The notes below the pieces were generated by a model. That model did not search any database. It was not told the DNA's origin and worked only from the letters and a program-made list of their open reading frames with translations. A stretch of DNA of 64,000 bases from Nonomuraea helvata (lineage in GTDB: Bacteria > Actinomycetota > Actinomycetes > Streptosporangiales > Streptosporangiaceae): positions 124,001-188,000 of the forward strand of contig NZ_BAAAXV010000012.1 in NCBI RefSeq assembly GCF_039535785.1. The letters are read 5' to 3'. Below, piece by piece: positions 35,843 to 44,323 of this stretch. A program made the translations under genes and the position numbers. Every line of letters begins with the position of its first letter. Position 1 is the first letter of the stretch.

Positions 35843-36238
35843 ATGATGAGCACGGGTTCGAAGCTTGACCGGAACAAGCGAAACGTCCTGGCCTTCTACG
35901 AGGCCGGCATCAACAGCAAGGATTTCGACGCCGCCACGAAACTCATCGGCGAGCGCTACGTGCAGCACAATCCCGCCATCGCCGACGGCGTAGAAGGCTT
36001 CAAGAGCCGCGTCGACTTCATCAAGGAGACCTTTCCGCAGTTGCGCGCGGAGGTGAAGAACATCTTCGCCGACGGCGACTTCGTCATCGCGCACGTTCAC
36101 GGCGTACGGGTGCCCGGCCAGCGGGGGACGGCCATCGTCGACATCTTCCGGCTCGACGAGAACGGAAAGCTCATCGAGCACTGGGACGTCATGCAGGACA
36201 TTCCGGAGAAGGCCGAGAACGAGAACGGCATGTTCTGA
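35843..36238 (+). CDS. SnoaL-like / NTF2-fold protein
   Basis: This 131-aa cone-shaped alpha+beta protein of the SnoaL-like group begins MMSTGSKLDRNKRNVLAFYE, with KLIGERYVQHNPAIADGVEG, VHGVRVPGQRGTAIVDIFRL, and the conserved tail LIEHWDVMQDIPE. Members are small ester cyclases, isomerases or binding proteins; the HWDVMQ ending with asparagine/histidine positions is typical of the widespread 'nuclear transport factor 2' type. Starts at 35837, 35843 and 35846 are possible; 35843 is best spaced from AAGGA. First gene of the cassette behind the inverted repeat. Confidence 0.85.
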   Translation: MMSTGSKLDRNKRNVLAFYEAGINSKDFDAATKLIGERYVQHNPAIADGVEGFKSRVDFIKETFPQLRAEVKNIFADGDFVIAHVHGVRVPGQRGTAIVDIFRLDENGKLIEHWDVMQDIPEKAENENGMF

Positions 36239-36269
36239 CTGTCGGCCGATCGAATCTCTGAGGCATGCC

Positions 36270-37721
36270 ATGACCACATCAGTCGGCTCCCACCGGCTCC
36301 CATACGAGCCCACCATCCCTGACCCCAGGCGCTGGTGGGCGCTGGTCGCCGTTGCGACGGCACAGCTGCTGATCGGTCTCGACTCGACGATCATGAACAT
36401 CGCGCTACCCTCCGCGCAGAGATCGCTGGAGATGTCGGATCCCGCTCGCCAATGGGTGATCACCATCTTCGCTCTGGGGTACGGCGGCTTCCTGCTCCTG
36501 GGCGGGCGGATGTCGGACCTCATGGGCCGCAGGCGCAGCTTGCTGATCGGGCTGTCCGGATTCGCGCTGGCCTCCGCGTTCGGCGGTGCGGCCGTCGATC
36601 CGGCGATGCTGCTGACCGCGCGGGCACTGCAAGGCATCTTCGGAGCGCTGGTCACTCCGTCCGTGCTCGGGACGCTCGCGGTCGCCTTCCCGCGGCCCGC
36701 CGAGCGCGGCAAGGCGTTCGGGATCTACGGCACCGTCCTGGGCAGCGCTTCCGGCCTCGGCGTGGCGCTCGGCGGAGTGCTCACCGACTACCTGGACTGG
36801 CGCTGGTGCATGTACGTGAACCTCCCCCTCGCGATCGCGGCGGCAGCCGGAGTGCTGTACGCGGTCCGTCCCGCGCCTCGCGCCCCCGGGGTACGGGTCG
36901 ACGTCATCGGCGCCCTGCTCGCCACCACTGGCCTGATGGCCCTGGTCTTCGGGTTCGCTCATGCCGAACCCGACGGCTGGAGCGCGCCCACCAGCGCCGG
37001 GGCGCTGGTGGGCGGTGTCCTCGTGCTGGTCGCGTTCGTCTGGGTCCAGCGCCGGAGCACAGGGCCGCTGCTGCCCCTGCGGGTGGTCCTCGACCGGCGT
37101 CGGGGCGGGTCCTACCTGGCGGTGTTCAGCCTGGCGACAGGCATGTTCGCCGCGCTGTTCTTCCTCACCTTCTATCTGCAGGACGTGCTCGGCTACTCGC
37201 CGGTCATGGCGGGTCTCGGCTTCCTGCCCCTCACCGGCGGGCTCATGCTGGGCGTACGCCTGGTGAGCCCTCTCATCGCCCGCACGCCGGTGCGCCTGCT
37301 GCTGGCACCCGGGCTCCTGACCATCACGGCCGGGCTCGCGCTGCTCGGCCTTGTCCAGGTCGACAGCGGCTACTGGCTGCACGTGCTGCCCGTGTTCGCC
37401 TTGGTCGGCCTCGGCACCGGCTGGGTGCTGGTCACCGCCAACAGCACCGCCACCCTCGGAGCGGGGGCCGACACGGCCGTGGCAGGCGCCATGGTCCAGA
37501 CCTCCCAGCAGATCGGCGGGTCCCTCGGCACTGCCCTGCTCGGCACGATCGCCGGCACGTCCACCGCCGACTACCTCCGCGCACATCCGGCGTCCGCCGC
37601 CGCCGCGACCGTCCACGGCTTCAACGTGGCCGGCCTCGCGGCGGCGGGCTTCCTCGCCCTGGCCACGGCCGCGGTCTTCTTGATCATCGGCCCAAGTGAC
37701 GTGCAGCGGCAGAACCCGTGA
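36270..37721 (+). CDS. DHA2-type MFS drug/proton antiporter
   Basis: The 483-aa membrane protein is of the EmrB/QacA (DHA2) group: motif D1-like LIGLDSTIMNIALPSAQRSL in helix 1, motif A GGRMSDLMGRRRSLL after helix 2, and motif C-like GTVLGSASGLGVALGG. About 14 helices are expected. It should export hydrophobic compounds using the proton gradient. It lies 31 bp after the SnoaL gene on the same strand and follows the palindromic control region near the TetR gene, a common arrangement for a repressor-controlled pump. Confidence 0.92.
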   Translation: MTTSVGSHRLPYEPTIPDPRRWWALVAVATAQLLIGLDSTIMNIALPSAQRSLEMSDPARQWVITIFALGYGGFLLLGGRMSDLMGRRRSLLIGLSGFALASAFGGAAVDPAMLLTARALQGIFGALVTPSVLGTLAVAFPRPAERGKAFGIYGTVLGSASGLGVALGGVLTDYLDWRWCMYVNLPLAIAAAAGVLYAVRPAPRAPGVRVDVIGALLATTGLMALVFGFAHAEPDGWSAPTSAGALVGGVLVLVAFVWVQRRSTGPLLPLRVVLDRRRGGSYLAVFSLATGMFAALFFLTFYLQDVLGYSPVMAGLGFLPLTGGLMLGVRLVSPLIARTPVRLLLAPGLLTITAGLALLGLVQVDSGYWLHVLPVFALVGLGTGWVLVTANSTATLGAGADTAVAGAMVQTSQQIGGSLGTALLGTIAGTSTADYLRAHPASAAAATVHGFNVAGLAAAGFLALATAAVFLIIGPSDVQRQNP

Positions 37722-37819
37722 GGGCCCTCCGACGGCATATGCCGGACGTGGCCACGTCGGCGGTGAATCCGGCCCCCCGCAGGTAGCACGACCAATGTCG
37801 ATGACGCCAGGAGGCAACC

Positions 37820-38899
37820 GTGATCAAGACCTTCCGTATCGAGGTTCCCCAGGCAGAGCTGGATGACCTGGCCGTCCGGCTGGGCCAGGCCCGTTGGCCC
37901 GACGAGTTGCCCGGCGTGGGCTGGGATCACGGCATCCCGCTCGGCCGGGTACGCGAACTGGCCAACTACTGGCGCACCGGCTACCACTGGCGCGAGCACG
38001 AAGCCGAGCTCAACGCCTATCCGCAGTTCACCACCGAGATCGACGGGCAGAACATCCACTTCCTGCACGTTCGCTCACCCCGGCCGGACGCGCTCCCCCT
38101 GATCCTCACCCACGGCTGGCCCGGCTCCATCGTGGAGTTCCTCGACGTGATCGGTCCGCTGTCGGAGGAATTCCACCTGGTGATCCCGTCGATCCCCGGC
38201 TTCGGATTCTCGGGTCCCACGCACGATCGCGGCTGGGACATTCACCGCATCGCCCGCGCCTGGGCCGAGCTGATGCGCCGCCTCGGCTACGACCGCTACG
38301 GCGCCCAGGGCGGCGACTGGGGATCGGGGATCTCCCTCGCGCTGGGCGCCGCCGACCCCGGCCACGTGGCGGGCATCCATGTCAACTTCCTGTCCCCGCT
38401 GCCCGCCGGCTACACCGAGGACGGGCTGCCCGCTGAGGATCTGGCCCGGCTGGAACGGGCCAAGCGCTTCCTCACTCAGCCGTCGGCACATCGCCTCCTG
38501 CAGAGCACCCGGCCGCAGACCTTGGCGTACGCACTGACCGACTCGCCGGTCGGTCAACTCGCGTGGATCGCCGAGAAGTTCGGCGAGTGGGCCGACCCGC
38601 GATCCGAGATCGCCGTCGATCGCATACTCACCAACGTGGCGATCTACTGGCTCACCGGCACCGGAGGCTCCTCGGCTCGTCTCCACCGCGAGAACGCCGG
38701 ACCACCGCCAACCTGTACGCCACCGCTGGGCGTGGCCGTCTTTCCGCACGAGGTCGTCCTCCCCGTGCGTGCCGTCGTCGAGCAGGCCTACACCGTCACG
38801 CATTGGACGGAGTTCGACCGCGGGGGCCACTTCGCCGCGCTGGAGGCTCCTGACCTGCTCGCCGCCGACGTACGGGCGTTCTTCGCCAACCTGCGATGA
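37820..38899 (+). CDS. Epoxide hydrolase family protein (EHN-type N-terminus)
   Basis: This 359-aa alpha/beta hydrolase has the epoxide-hydrolase N-terminal cap (FRIEVPQAELDDLAVRLGQA, WPDELPGVGWDHGIPLG), HGWPGS for the oxyanion hole, nucleophile D166 in AQGGDWGSG, and the histidine in DRGGHFAALEAP. It opens epoxides to diols, or may act on related esters. The GTG start follows AGGAGG closely. The stretch near residues 285-300 (LHRENAGPPPTCTPP) is shorter and less ordered than usual. It follows the MFS gene after 98 bp, probably part of the same detoxification cassette. Confidence 0.9.
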   Translation: MIKTFRIEVPQAELDDLAVRLGQARWPDELPGVGWDHGIPLGRVRELANYWRTGYHWREHEAELNAYPQFTTEIDGQNIHFLHVRSPRPDALPLILTHGWPGSIVEFLDVIGPLSEEFHLVIPSIPGFGFSGPTHDRGWDIHRIARAWAELMRRLGYDRYGAQGGDWGSGISLALGAADPGHVAGIHVNFLSPLPAGYTEDGLPAEDLARLERAKRFLTQPSAHRLLQSTRPQTLAYALTDSPVGQLAWIAEKFGEWADPRSEIAVDRILTNVAIYWLTGTGGSSARLHRENAGPPPTCTPPLGVAVFPHEVVLPVRAVVEQAYTVTHWTEFDRGGHFAALEAPDLLAADVRAFFANLR

Positions 38900-38984
38900 C
38901 CGAGGCGCACGCTCCAGCGGCAGACACGAGCCTGGGCCGGCTCCGAGAACATCCCGGTTCATTCACCATGAGAAGGAGAAAGGC

Positions 38985-39572
38985 ATGACCACCTCGTCCA
39001 CCAGGGACAACACGGTCCTGTTGCTGGTCGATCACCAGACTGCCGTGATGGAGCGGCTGGTCAAGGTACCTCCGCTGGAGGACGTCAAGGCGAATACGGT
39101 CGCGCTGGCGCGTGCCGCGCGGCGGCTCGGCGTACCGATCGTGCTCAGCTGCAACATCGAACAGGACAACGGCATTCTGATTCCCGAACTGGAGAAGGCG
39201 GCTCCCGACGAGTATCACCAGCGCGTCGAGCGGCAGGGCACCGTCAACGCCTTCGATGATCCCCGGGTGTCGGCAGCGGTCCGGGCCACCGGCCGCACTC
39301 ATCTGGTGATGGCCGCGATCGGCTCCGAGGTCTGCGGGCTCAACACCGCACGCGGCGCCCGGCAGGAAGGGTACGAGGTGCAGTTCGCCGCCGACGCCTG
39401 CGGCACGCTGACCGAGTTCTACCACGACATCGTGCTGCGGCGGCTGGAGAGCGAGGGCGTCAAGCTCACCACCACGCCGATGATCACCGCCGAGCTGGTC
39501 ACCAACTTCGCGACCGCCGACGGAAGGGAGATCGTGCAGATCCTCGCCGAGGCAGGCAGAACTGGACGCTGA
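38985..39572 (+). CDS. Isochorismatase-family cysteine hydrolase
   Basis: This 195-aa cytosolic hydrolase has the catalytic triad of the family: aspartate in LLLVDHQTA, a lysine in the middle region, and cysteine C117 in AIGSEVCGL. Members split isochorismate, nicotinamide or small amides; this short form resembles YcaC-like hydrolases of unknown substrate. ATG 38985 follows AAGGAG by six bases, so longer upstream readings are rejected. It is the last intact gene of the SnoaL-MFS-hydrolase run, and an IS remnant begins right behind its stop. Confidence 0.9.
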   Translation: MTTSSTRDNTVLLLVDHQTAVMERLVKVPPLEDVKANTVALARAARRLGVPIVLSCNIEQDNGILIPELEKAAPDEYHQRVERQGTVNAFDDPRVSAAVRATGRTHLVMAAIGSEVCGLNTARGARQEGYEVQFAADACGTLTEFYHDIVLRRLESEGVKLTTTPMITAELVTNFATADGREIVQILAEAGRTGR

Positions 39573-39757
39573 GCCGCGAGCCTTGTGACTGGCGCCGGCG
39601 GCGTTTGGGGATCGCGGGCCGTCCGGCGTACAGGCCCTCGATCTTGGTGTGGCCTTGTCCGGCGAGGCTGTGTCTGACCTGGCGTTCTATGAGGCAGAAG
39701 ATGAGCAGGGCCAGGCAGATGACGGTGACCAGGGCGGCGATGGGCCCGTTCTTCGTC
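39573..39757 (-). pseudogene. IS1634-type transposase C-terminal remnant
   Basis: The minus strand reads IAALVTVICLALLIFCLIER then QVRHSLAGQGHTKIEGLYAG, the highly conserved end of actinobacterial IS1634/IS4-like transposases. The DDE catalytic part is missing. The remnant begins at the isochorismatase stop and ends at a haloalkane dehalogenase scrap. Confidence 0.8.
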
Positions 39758-39946
39758 AAGTGGTTGCAGCTCAGCCAGCGCGCCCACCCGTTCGAGCCGG
39801 GCGCGACGGTCGCCCGCAACGCCGTGGGCGATGTCGACTCCGCGGTGCTGGCTGCGTACAACGCCCCGTTCCCGGACGAGTCGTACCTGGCGGCCGCACG
39901 CCAGTTCCCCACTGACTTCGTGGCCGCTTCATCGATGACAGCCTGA
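39753..39946 (+). pseudogene. Haloalkane dehalogenase-like remnant
   Basis: The frame FVKWLQLSQRAHPFEPG through VLAAYNAPFPDESYLAAARQ then FPTDF matches the cap-domain region of haloalkane dehalogenases (AAYDAPFPDESY is diagnostic). Both the nucleophile-bearing N-terminal half and the histidine-bearing C-terminus are absent. It is fused directly to the IS remnant. Confidence 0.65.
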
Positions 39947-40278
39947 GACGTCCCACCGGCCGGCACCCCAACGCCGGTGGGACAGCCGGTGGGACAGAGT
40001 GCACGTCGAGCAGACGCGACGCGGCAGACCGGCGGTCTCCTGGCTGCCGTCGGCCTGCCGACGTGTCGGACGCCTCACCAGGGCCGTCGACTTGGAACAA
40101 CACCCGGCGGTGTTGTGCTCACCCAGCCCGCCTTGACCAGGGGCATGGCCGCGTACTTGATCGCCCTGGGCGGCCTGACGCGGGCAGCCGCCCTGGCGGC
40201 GCTGCTGGTGCTCATCGCCGCCCTGGTCCGGCTGCTGCCCCGCACCACCGCCACCGGCTGAGCCCCCGAGCCAAGGAC
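39947..40278. other. Gene-poor stretch with a hairpin
   Basis: No supported gene. A frame ending in a hydrophobic segment (YLIALGGLTRAAALAALLVL) may be the last helix of a broken transporter. ACAACACC-CGGC-GGTGTTGT at 40097-40116 is a perfect 8-bp hairpin. Confidence 0.5.
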
Positions 40279-41247
40279 TCAGCCCCCGGCCGGCGCGTAG
40301 CGGGCGCGCAGGCGCGTCTTGGCGGTCTCCGCGGCCCCGAGGTGCTCCAGGCCGAGCAGCGCCGCGCCCACGATCGGGGGCACGTCGGCCAGCACGAGTT
40401 TGGCCCGCGGCGCCCGTACCGCGAAGGCCGAGTCCAGCAGCGACATCAGCAGCGGGTCCCTGGCCGTCAGCATGCCCCCGCCCAGCACCACCTCGACCGG
40501 CGTCTCCAGCAGGCCGAGGCGGCGCAGGCAGACCTCGGCCAGCACCGTCACCTCCTCCGCCTGCCGCTCCACCAGCGCCCTGGCCACGGCGTCACCGTCC
40601 GCGGCCACGGCGAGCACGCCCGGCGAGAGCTCGTGCAGCCGGTCCTCGGACAGGCGGCCGAAGTGCACCTCCAGCACGAGCTCCTCGACCGTCGCCGTGC
40701 CGAAGTGGGCGGTGATCAGGCCGGTCAGCGCGGTCGGTACGCCCCGCCCGTCCTCGGCGCGGGCCGCGTACCACAGCGCCTCCTCCGCCAGGCCCTGCCC
40801 GCCGCCCCAGTCGCCGCTGATGCGGCCGAGCGCGGGGAAGCGGGCCACCGCGCCGGCGGGGGAGACGCCGACCGCGTTGATGCCGGCTCCGCACACCACC
40901 GCCACCCCCCACGCGGCCGACGCGCCGGCACGCAGCAGCGCGAACGTGTCGTTACGCACCACCACGTCCCCGCCGAGCCCCCTGGCCGCGAGCTCGCGCG
41001 CCAGCGCCTCCTCCTCGACGGGCAGGTCCGCCCCCGCCAGGCAGGCCGACACATGGTCGAACCCGCCCGCGGGCCGCGGCAGCGTCGCGAGCGCCTGCTC
41101 CACCACACTGACGGCCGCCGCCACGCCGTCGCGCTGCGGCGCGAACCCGCCCGCGCGGCCCGTGGCGAGCACCTCGCCGTCCTCCGCCACCACCGCGACG
41201 TCGGTCTTGCTGTTGCCGCCGTCCACGGCGAGCACCAGCCGCGTCAC
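40279..41247 (-). CDS. BadF/BadG-type ATPase, N-acetylglucosamine-kinase-like sugar kinase
   Basis: This 322-aa ASKHA-fold kinase has phosphate-1 loop AVDGGNSKTDVAV, VRNDTFALLRAG, phosphate-2 loop VCGAGINAVGV, GDWGGGQGLAEEAL, and adenosine loop VVLGGGMLT. It belongs with eukaryotic-type GlcNAc kinases. GTG 41247 overlaps the stop of the GH4 gene by GTGA, showing coupling. As last gene of the ABC sugar operon it probably phosphorylates the imported sugar or glycoside. That could create the 6-phospho substrate its GH4 partner needs. Confidence 0.88.
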   Translation of the reverse strand: MTRLVLAVDGGNSKTDVAVVAEDGEVLATGRAGGFAPQRDGVAAAVSVVEQALATLPRPAGGFDHVSACLAGADLPVEEEALARELAARGLGGDVVVRNDTFALLRAGASAAWGVAVVCGAGINAVGVSPAGAVARFPALGRISGDWGGGQGLAEEALWYAARAEDGRGVPTALTGLITAHFGTATVEELVLEVHFGRLSEDRLHELSPGVLAVAADGDAVARALVERQAEEVTVLAEVCLRRLGLLETPVEVVLGGGMLTARDPLLMSLLDSAFAVRAPRAKLVLADVPPIVGAALLGLEHLGAAETAKTRLRARYAPAGG

Positions 41248-42506
41248 CGGCCCACCGTCCACGGCAGGTGCGCGCGATTGGCCTCCAGCAGCAGGCCCGT
41301 CAGCTCCTCGGCGATCTCGTCCTGCCCGACCAGGGGATGGGCGAGCAGCGCGTCCCGCACCCGGTCCGCCCCGCCGTGCAGGGCCGCCTCCAGGGCGAGC
41401 GTCTCGTACGCGGACACGTGCGCGATCAGTCCCGCGTACAGCGGCTCGACGGCGGGCACCGGCAGCGGCGCCGCCCCGCCCGCCCCGACGGCCGCCGGCA
41501 CCTCGATCACCGCCGAGTCGTCGAGGAACGGCAGCGTGCCCGCGTTGCGAACGTTAACAATCTGGGTGTCGCCCCGGTCCCCGAGCAGGGACGCGATCAG
41601 CGCCACGGCCGCCTCCGAGTAGAACGCCCCGCCCCGCTCCGACAGCAGCTCCGGCTTCGTCACCACGGCCGGGTCGGCGTACATCTCCAGCAGCCGCCGC
41701 TCCAGAGCCGCCACCTCCGCCGCCCGCGACGGCTTCGAGCGCTGCTCGCGCACCACCTCGTCGTGCGCGTAGAAGTAGCGCAGGTAGTACGAGGGGATCG
41801 CGCGGAGCCGCTCCAGCAGCCCCGGCCGCAGCCCGAGGCTGTCGGCGATCTCCTGGCCGTGCGTGCGCAGGATGGAGGGCAGGACATCCTCGCCGTCCAG
41901 GTAGACGGCCCGCTCCCAGGTCAGGTGGTTGAGCCCGACGTGGCCGAGCGAGATCCGCGAGGGCGCCACCCCGAGCCCGGCGGCGAAGGTGCGCTGGAAG
42001 CCGATCGCCACGTTGCACAGCCCGATCGCCCGGTGACCGGCGTCGAGGAGGGCCCGGGTGACGATGCCGACGGGGTTCGTGAAGTCGACGATCCACGCCT
42101 GCGGTGCCAGCGAGCGTACGACGGAGGCGATCTCCAGCACGACCGGAACCGTGCGCAGCGCCTTGGCCAGCCCGCCCGCGCCGGTCGTCTCCTGCCCCAC
42201 GCACCCGCAGCGCGGCGGCAGCGTCTCGTCCACCTCCCGGGCGGCCTGCCCGCCCACCCTGAGCTGGAAGAGCACCGCCACGGCCTCCGCCACCCCCTCC
42301 TCGACCGAGGACGTGGCCAGCACCCGCGCCGGGTGCCCCGCGTGCGCCAGCATCCGGCGCGACACGCCCGCCACCAGCTCCAGGCGCGTCGCGTCCGGAT
42401 CTATCAGCGCGATCTCGGTCACCGGCAGCTCCTCGCGCAGCCGCGCGAACCCGTCCACCAGCTCAGGCGTGTACGTCGAGCCGCCCCCGACCACGGCGAT
42501 TTTCAA
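41244..42506 (-). CDS. GH4 family 6-phospho-beta-glycosidase
   Basis: This 420-aa NAD- and metal-dependent glycosidase has NAD loop VVGGGSTYTPEL, FTNPVGIVTRAL, metal cysteine in GLCNVAIGFQRT, histidine in GHVGLNHLTWER, and the tyrosine-rich AIPSYYLRYFYAHDE. GH4 enzymes use an oxidation-elimination route on 6-phosphoglycosides (or alpha-galactosides). The start is TTG 42506, overlapping the permease stop by TTGA. No PTS gene is in the operon, so the phosphate must come from elsewhere, most simply the adjacent kinase. Substrate sugar is unresolved. Confidence 0.9.
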   Translation of the reverse strand: MKIAVVGGGSTYTPELVDGFARLREELPVTEIALIDPDATRLELVAGVSRRMLAHAGHPARVLATSSVEEGVAEAVAVLFQLRVGGQAAREVDETLPPRCGCVGQETTGAGGLAKALRTVPVVLEIASVVRSLAPQAWIVDFTNPVGIVTRALLDAGHRAIGLCNVAIGFQRTFAAGLGVAPSRISLGHVGLNHLTWERAVYLDGEDVLPSILRTHGQEIADSLGLRPGLLERLRAIPSYYLRYFYAHDEVVREQRSKPSRAAEVAALERRLLEMYADPAVVTKPELLSERGGAFYSEAAVALIASLLGDRGDTQIVNVRNAGTLPFLDDSAVIEVPAAVGAGGAAPLPVPAVEPLYAGLIAHVSAYETLALEAALHGGADRVRDALLAHPLVGQDEIAEELTGLLLEANRAHLPWTVGR

Positions 42507-43396
42507 CCCTTCACCCCCGTCAAAGTCACGCCCTCGATGAACACTCGCTGGGCGAAGAAGAACACGATGATCACCGGTGCCGTCACCAGCAGTGTGGCGG
42601 CCATGGTGAGGTTCCACTGCACGCTGTGGAACGCCTTGAACGTGGCCAGGCCGAGCGACAGCGTCAGGTGGTCCTGCTCGACGCCGGCGTACAGCAGCGG
42701 CCCGTAGTAGTCGTTCCAGCAGTAGAAGAACTGGAACAGGGCGACCGCCGCGACAGCCGGGCGGGCCATCGGTAGGATCACCCTGACCAGGGTCTTGAGG
42801 TCCGAGCAGCCGTCCACCCTGGCCGCGTCGGTGTAGTCGCGCGGGATCGTGACCAGGAACTGCCGGAGCAGGAAGATCGAGAACGCGTCCCCGAACAGCA
42901 GCGGCAGGATCAGCGGCCACAGGCTGTCGGTCAGCCCCAGCCGCGCCCAGACCAGGTAGATCGGCACCGCGATGACCTGCGGCGGCAGCATCATCGCGGT
43001 GATCACCAGCAGGAACGCCAGGCGCCTGCCGGGAAAGCGGAACCGGGCCAGCGCGTACGCCACGGGAACGGACGACACGACGGTGAAGACCGTCCCCAGC
43101 ACCGCGTACATGAGGGTGTTGGCCGTCCACCGCAGCAGCATCGACTTCTCGAACACCACGGCGAAGTTCTCCCAGTTCCAGCTGCGCGGCCACAGGTCGC
43201 TGGTCAGCGCCTGCTGGTCGGTCATCAGCGCGGTCAGCGCGATGAACACCACCGGCGCCACGAACATCAGCGCCAGCGCGATGGCCAGGGCGTGCGTGGC
43301 GATCCAGACCAGCAGCCGCCGCCTGCGGGCCCGGACGCCGTCCCGGCGCGCGGGCGCGGCCACCGTGCGGGGCGGCGCGGTCGCCGTGGCGCTCAT
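42503..43396 (-). CDS. ABC sugar transporter permease (MalG type)
   Basis: This 297-aa inner-membrane permease has six predicted helices and the EAA loop YTDAARVDGCSDLKTLVRVI then LPMARP near the C-terminus, which contacts the ATPase. The N-terminus is a long basic cytosolic tail (RRDGVRARRRRLL). ATG 43396 overlaps the preceding permease stop by ATGA. It pairs with the MalF-type permease. The ATP-binding subunit is not encoded in the operon, as is common in actinobacteria where MsiK serves many sugar importers. Confidence 0.93.
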   Translation of the reverse strand: MSATATAPPRTVAAPARRDGVRARRRRLLVWIATHALAIALALMFVAPVVFIALTALMTDQQALTSDLWPRSWNWENFAVVFEKSMLLRWTANTLMYAVLGTVFTVVSSVPVAYALARFRFPGRRLAFLLVITAMMLPPQVIAVPIYLVWARLGLTDSLWPLILPLLFGDAFSIFLLRQFLVTIPRDYTDAARVDGCSDLKTLVRVILPMARPAVAAVALFQFFYCWNDYYGPLLYAGVEQDHLTLSLGLATFKAFHSVQWNLTMAATLLVTAPVIIVFFFAQRVFIEGVTLTGVKG

Positions 43397-44322
43397 GAGG
43401 CCTCCTCGGCCCGGCGGAACTGCCGGAGCAGGATCAACGTGAAGATCATCGACGTGGCGAACAGGAGCAGCGCGAGCACGCAGGCGTACCCCATGGAGTA
43501 GTCGCGGAAGCCGACCTGGAAGAGCCACTGCGGCAGCGTGAGCAGCGACTCGTCCGGATAGCCGGGCGAGAACGAGCTGCCGGGGGAGTCGGTCGAGCCC
43601 GAGGCCACGCGGGAGGCGATCATCGCCTGCGTGAAGTACTGCAGGGCGTAGATGACGTTCGTGACCAGGGCGAACATCAGCACCGGCGCGAGCGTGGGCA
43701 GCGTCACGCTGCGGAACTGCCGCCACGGGCCCGCCCCGTCGATGGCGGCCGCCTCGTACAGGTGCCTGGGCACGTCCAGCAGCGCCGCCAGGAAGATCAC
43801 GACGAGCTGGCCGCAGCTCCACAGCGACAGCAGCGTCAGGCTCGGCTTGGACCAGGCCGGGTCGCCGAACCAGTCGGGCCCCTGGATGCCGAACAGCGCG
43901 AGGAACTGGTTCCACGGCCCGGTCGAGGGGTTCATCAGGAAGACGAACGTGATCGTGCCGGCCGCCATCGGCACCAGCGACGGCAGGTAGAAGATCGTCC
44001 GGAACAGCCCGGCCCCGGCCTTGAGCCTGACCACGAGCTGCGCCAGCGCCAGCGAGAAGAGCACGGTCGCCGGCACCAGGACGACCACCAGCCAGAGCGT
44101 GTTCTTGGCCGAGGTCAGCACCCTGGGGTCCTGGAAGAGGTACCGGTAGTTGTCCAGGCCGGCGAACTCGAGGGTGTACATGTCGTAGCGGTGGAAGGAG
44201 AAGTACACCGTGGACAGCAGCGGGTAGATGAAGAAGATCGCCACTCCGGCCAGCCACGGCGACAGCCACACAAGGGCGCGCAGGCCCTCGCGGCGCCGCC
44301 ACACGTCAGCGAGCGAGGCCAC
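43393..44322 (-). CDS. ABC sugar transporter permease (MalF type)
   Basis: This 309-aa membrane permease has six helices and EAA loop LYEAAAIDGAGPWRQFRSVT then LPTLAP. An early WLSPWLAGVAIFFIYPLLST helix is typical of MalF/UgpA-type subunits. The start is GTG one base after the binding-protein stop. It forms a heterodimer with the following MalG-type subunit and imports the sugar captured by the lipoprotein. Confidence 0.93.
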   Translation of the reverse strand: MASLADVWRRREGLRALVWLSPWLAGVAIFFIYPLLSTVYFSFHRYDMYTLEFAGLDNYRYLFQDPRVLTSAKNTLWLVVVLVPATVLFSLALAQLVVRLKAGAGLFRTIFYLPSLVPMAAGTITFVFLMNPSTGPWNQFLALFGIQGPDWFGDPAWSKPSLTLLSLWSCGQLVVIFLAALLDVPRHLYEAAAIDGAGPWRQFRSVTLPTLAPVLMFALVTNVIYALQYFTQAMIASRVASGSTDSPGSSFSPGYPDESLLTLPQWLFQVGFRDYSMGYACVLALLLFATSMIFTLILLRQFRRAEEAS

Positions 44323-44323
44323 C

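Noticed and set aside
39977..40261. 94-aa frame with one hydrophobic segment
   Set aside because: No ribosome site, low-complexity first half and position among remnants; more likely a broken transporter end than a gene.
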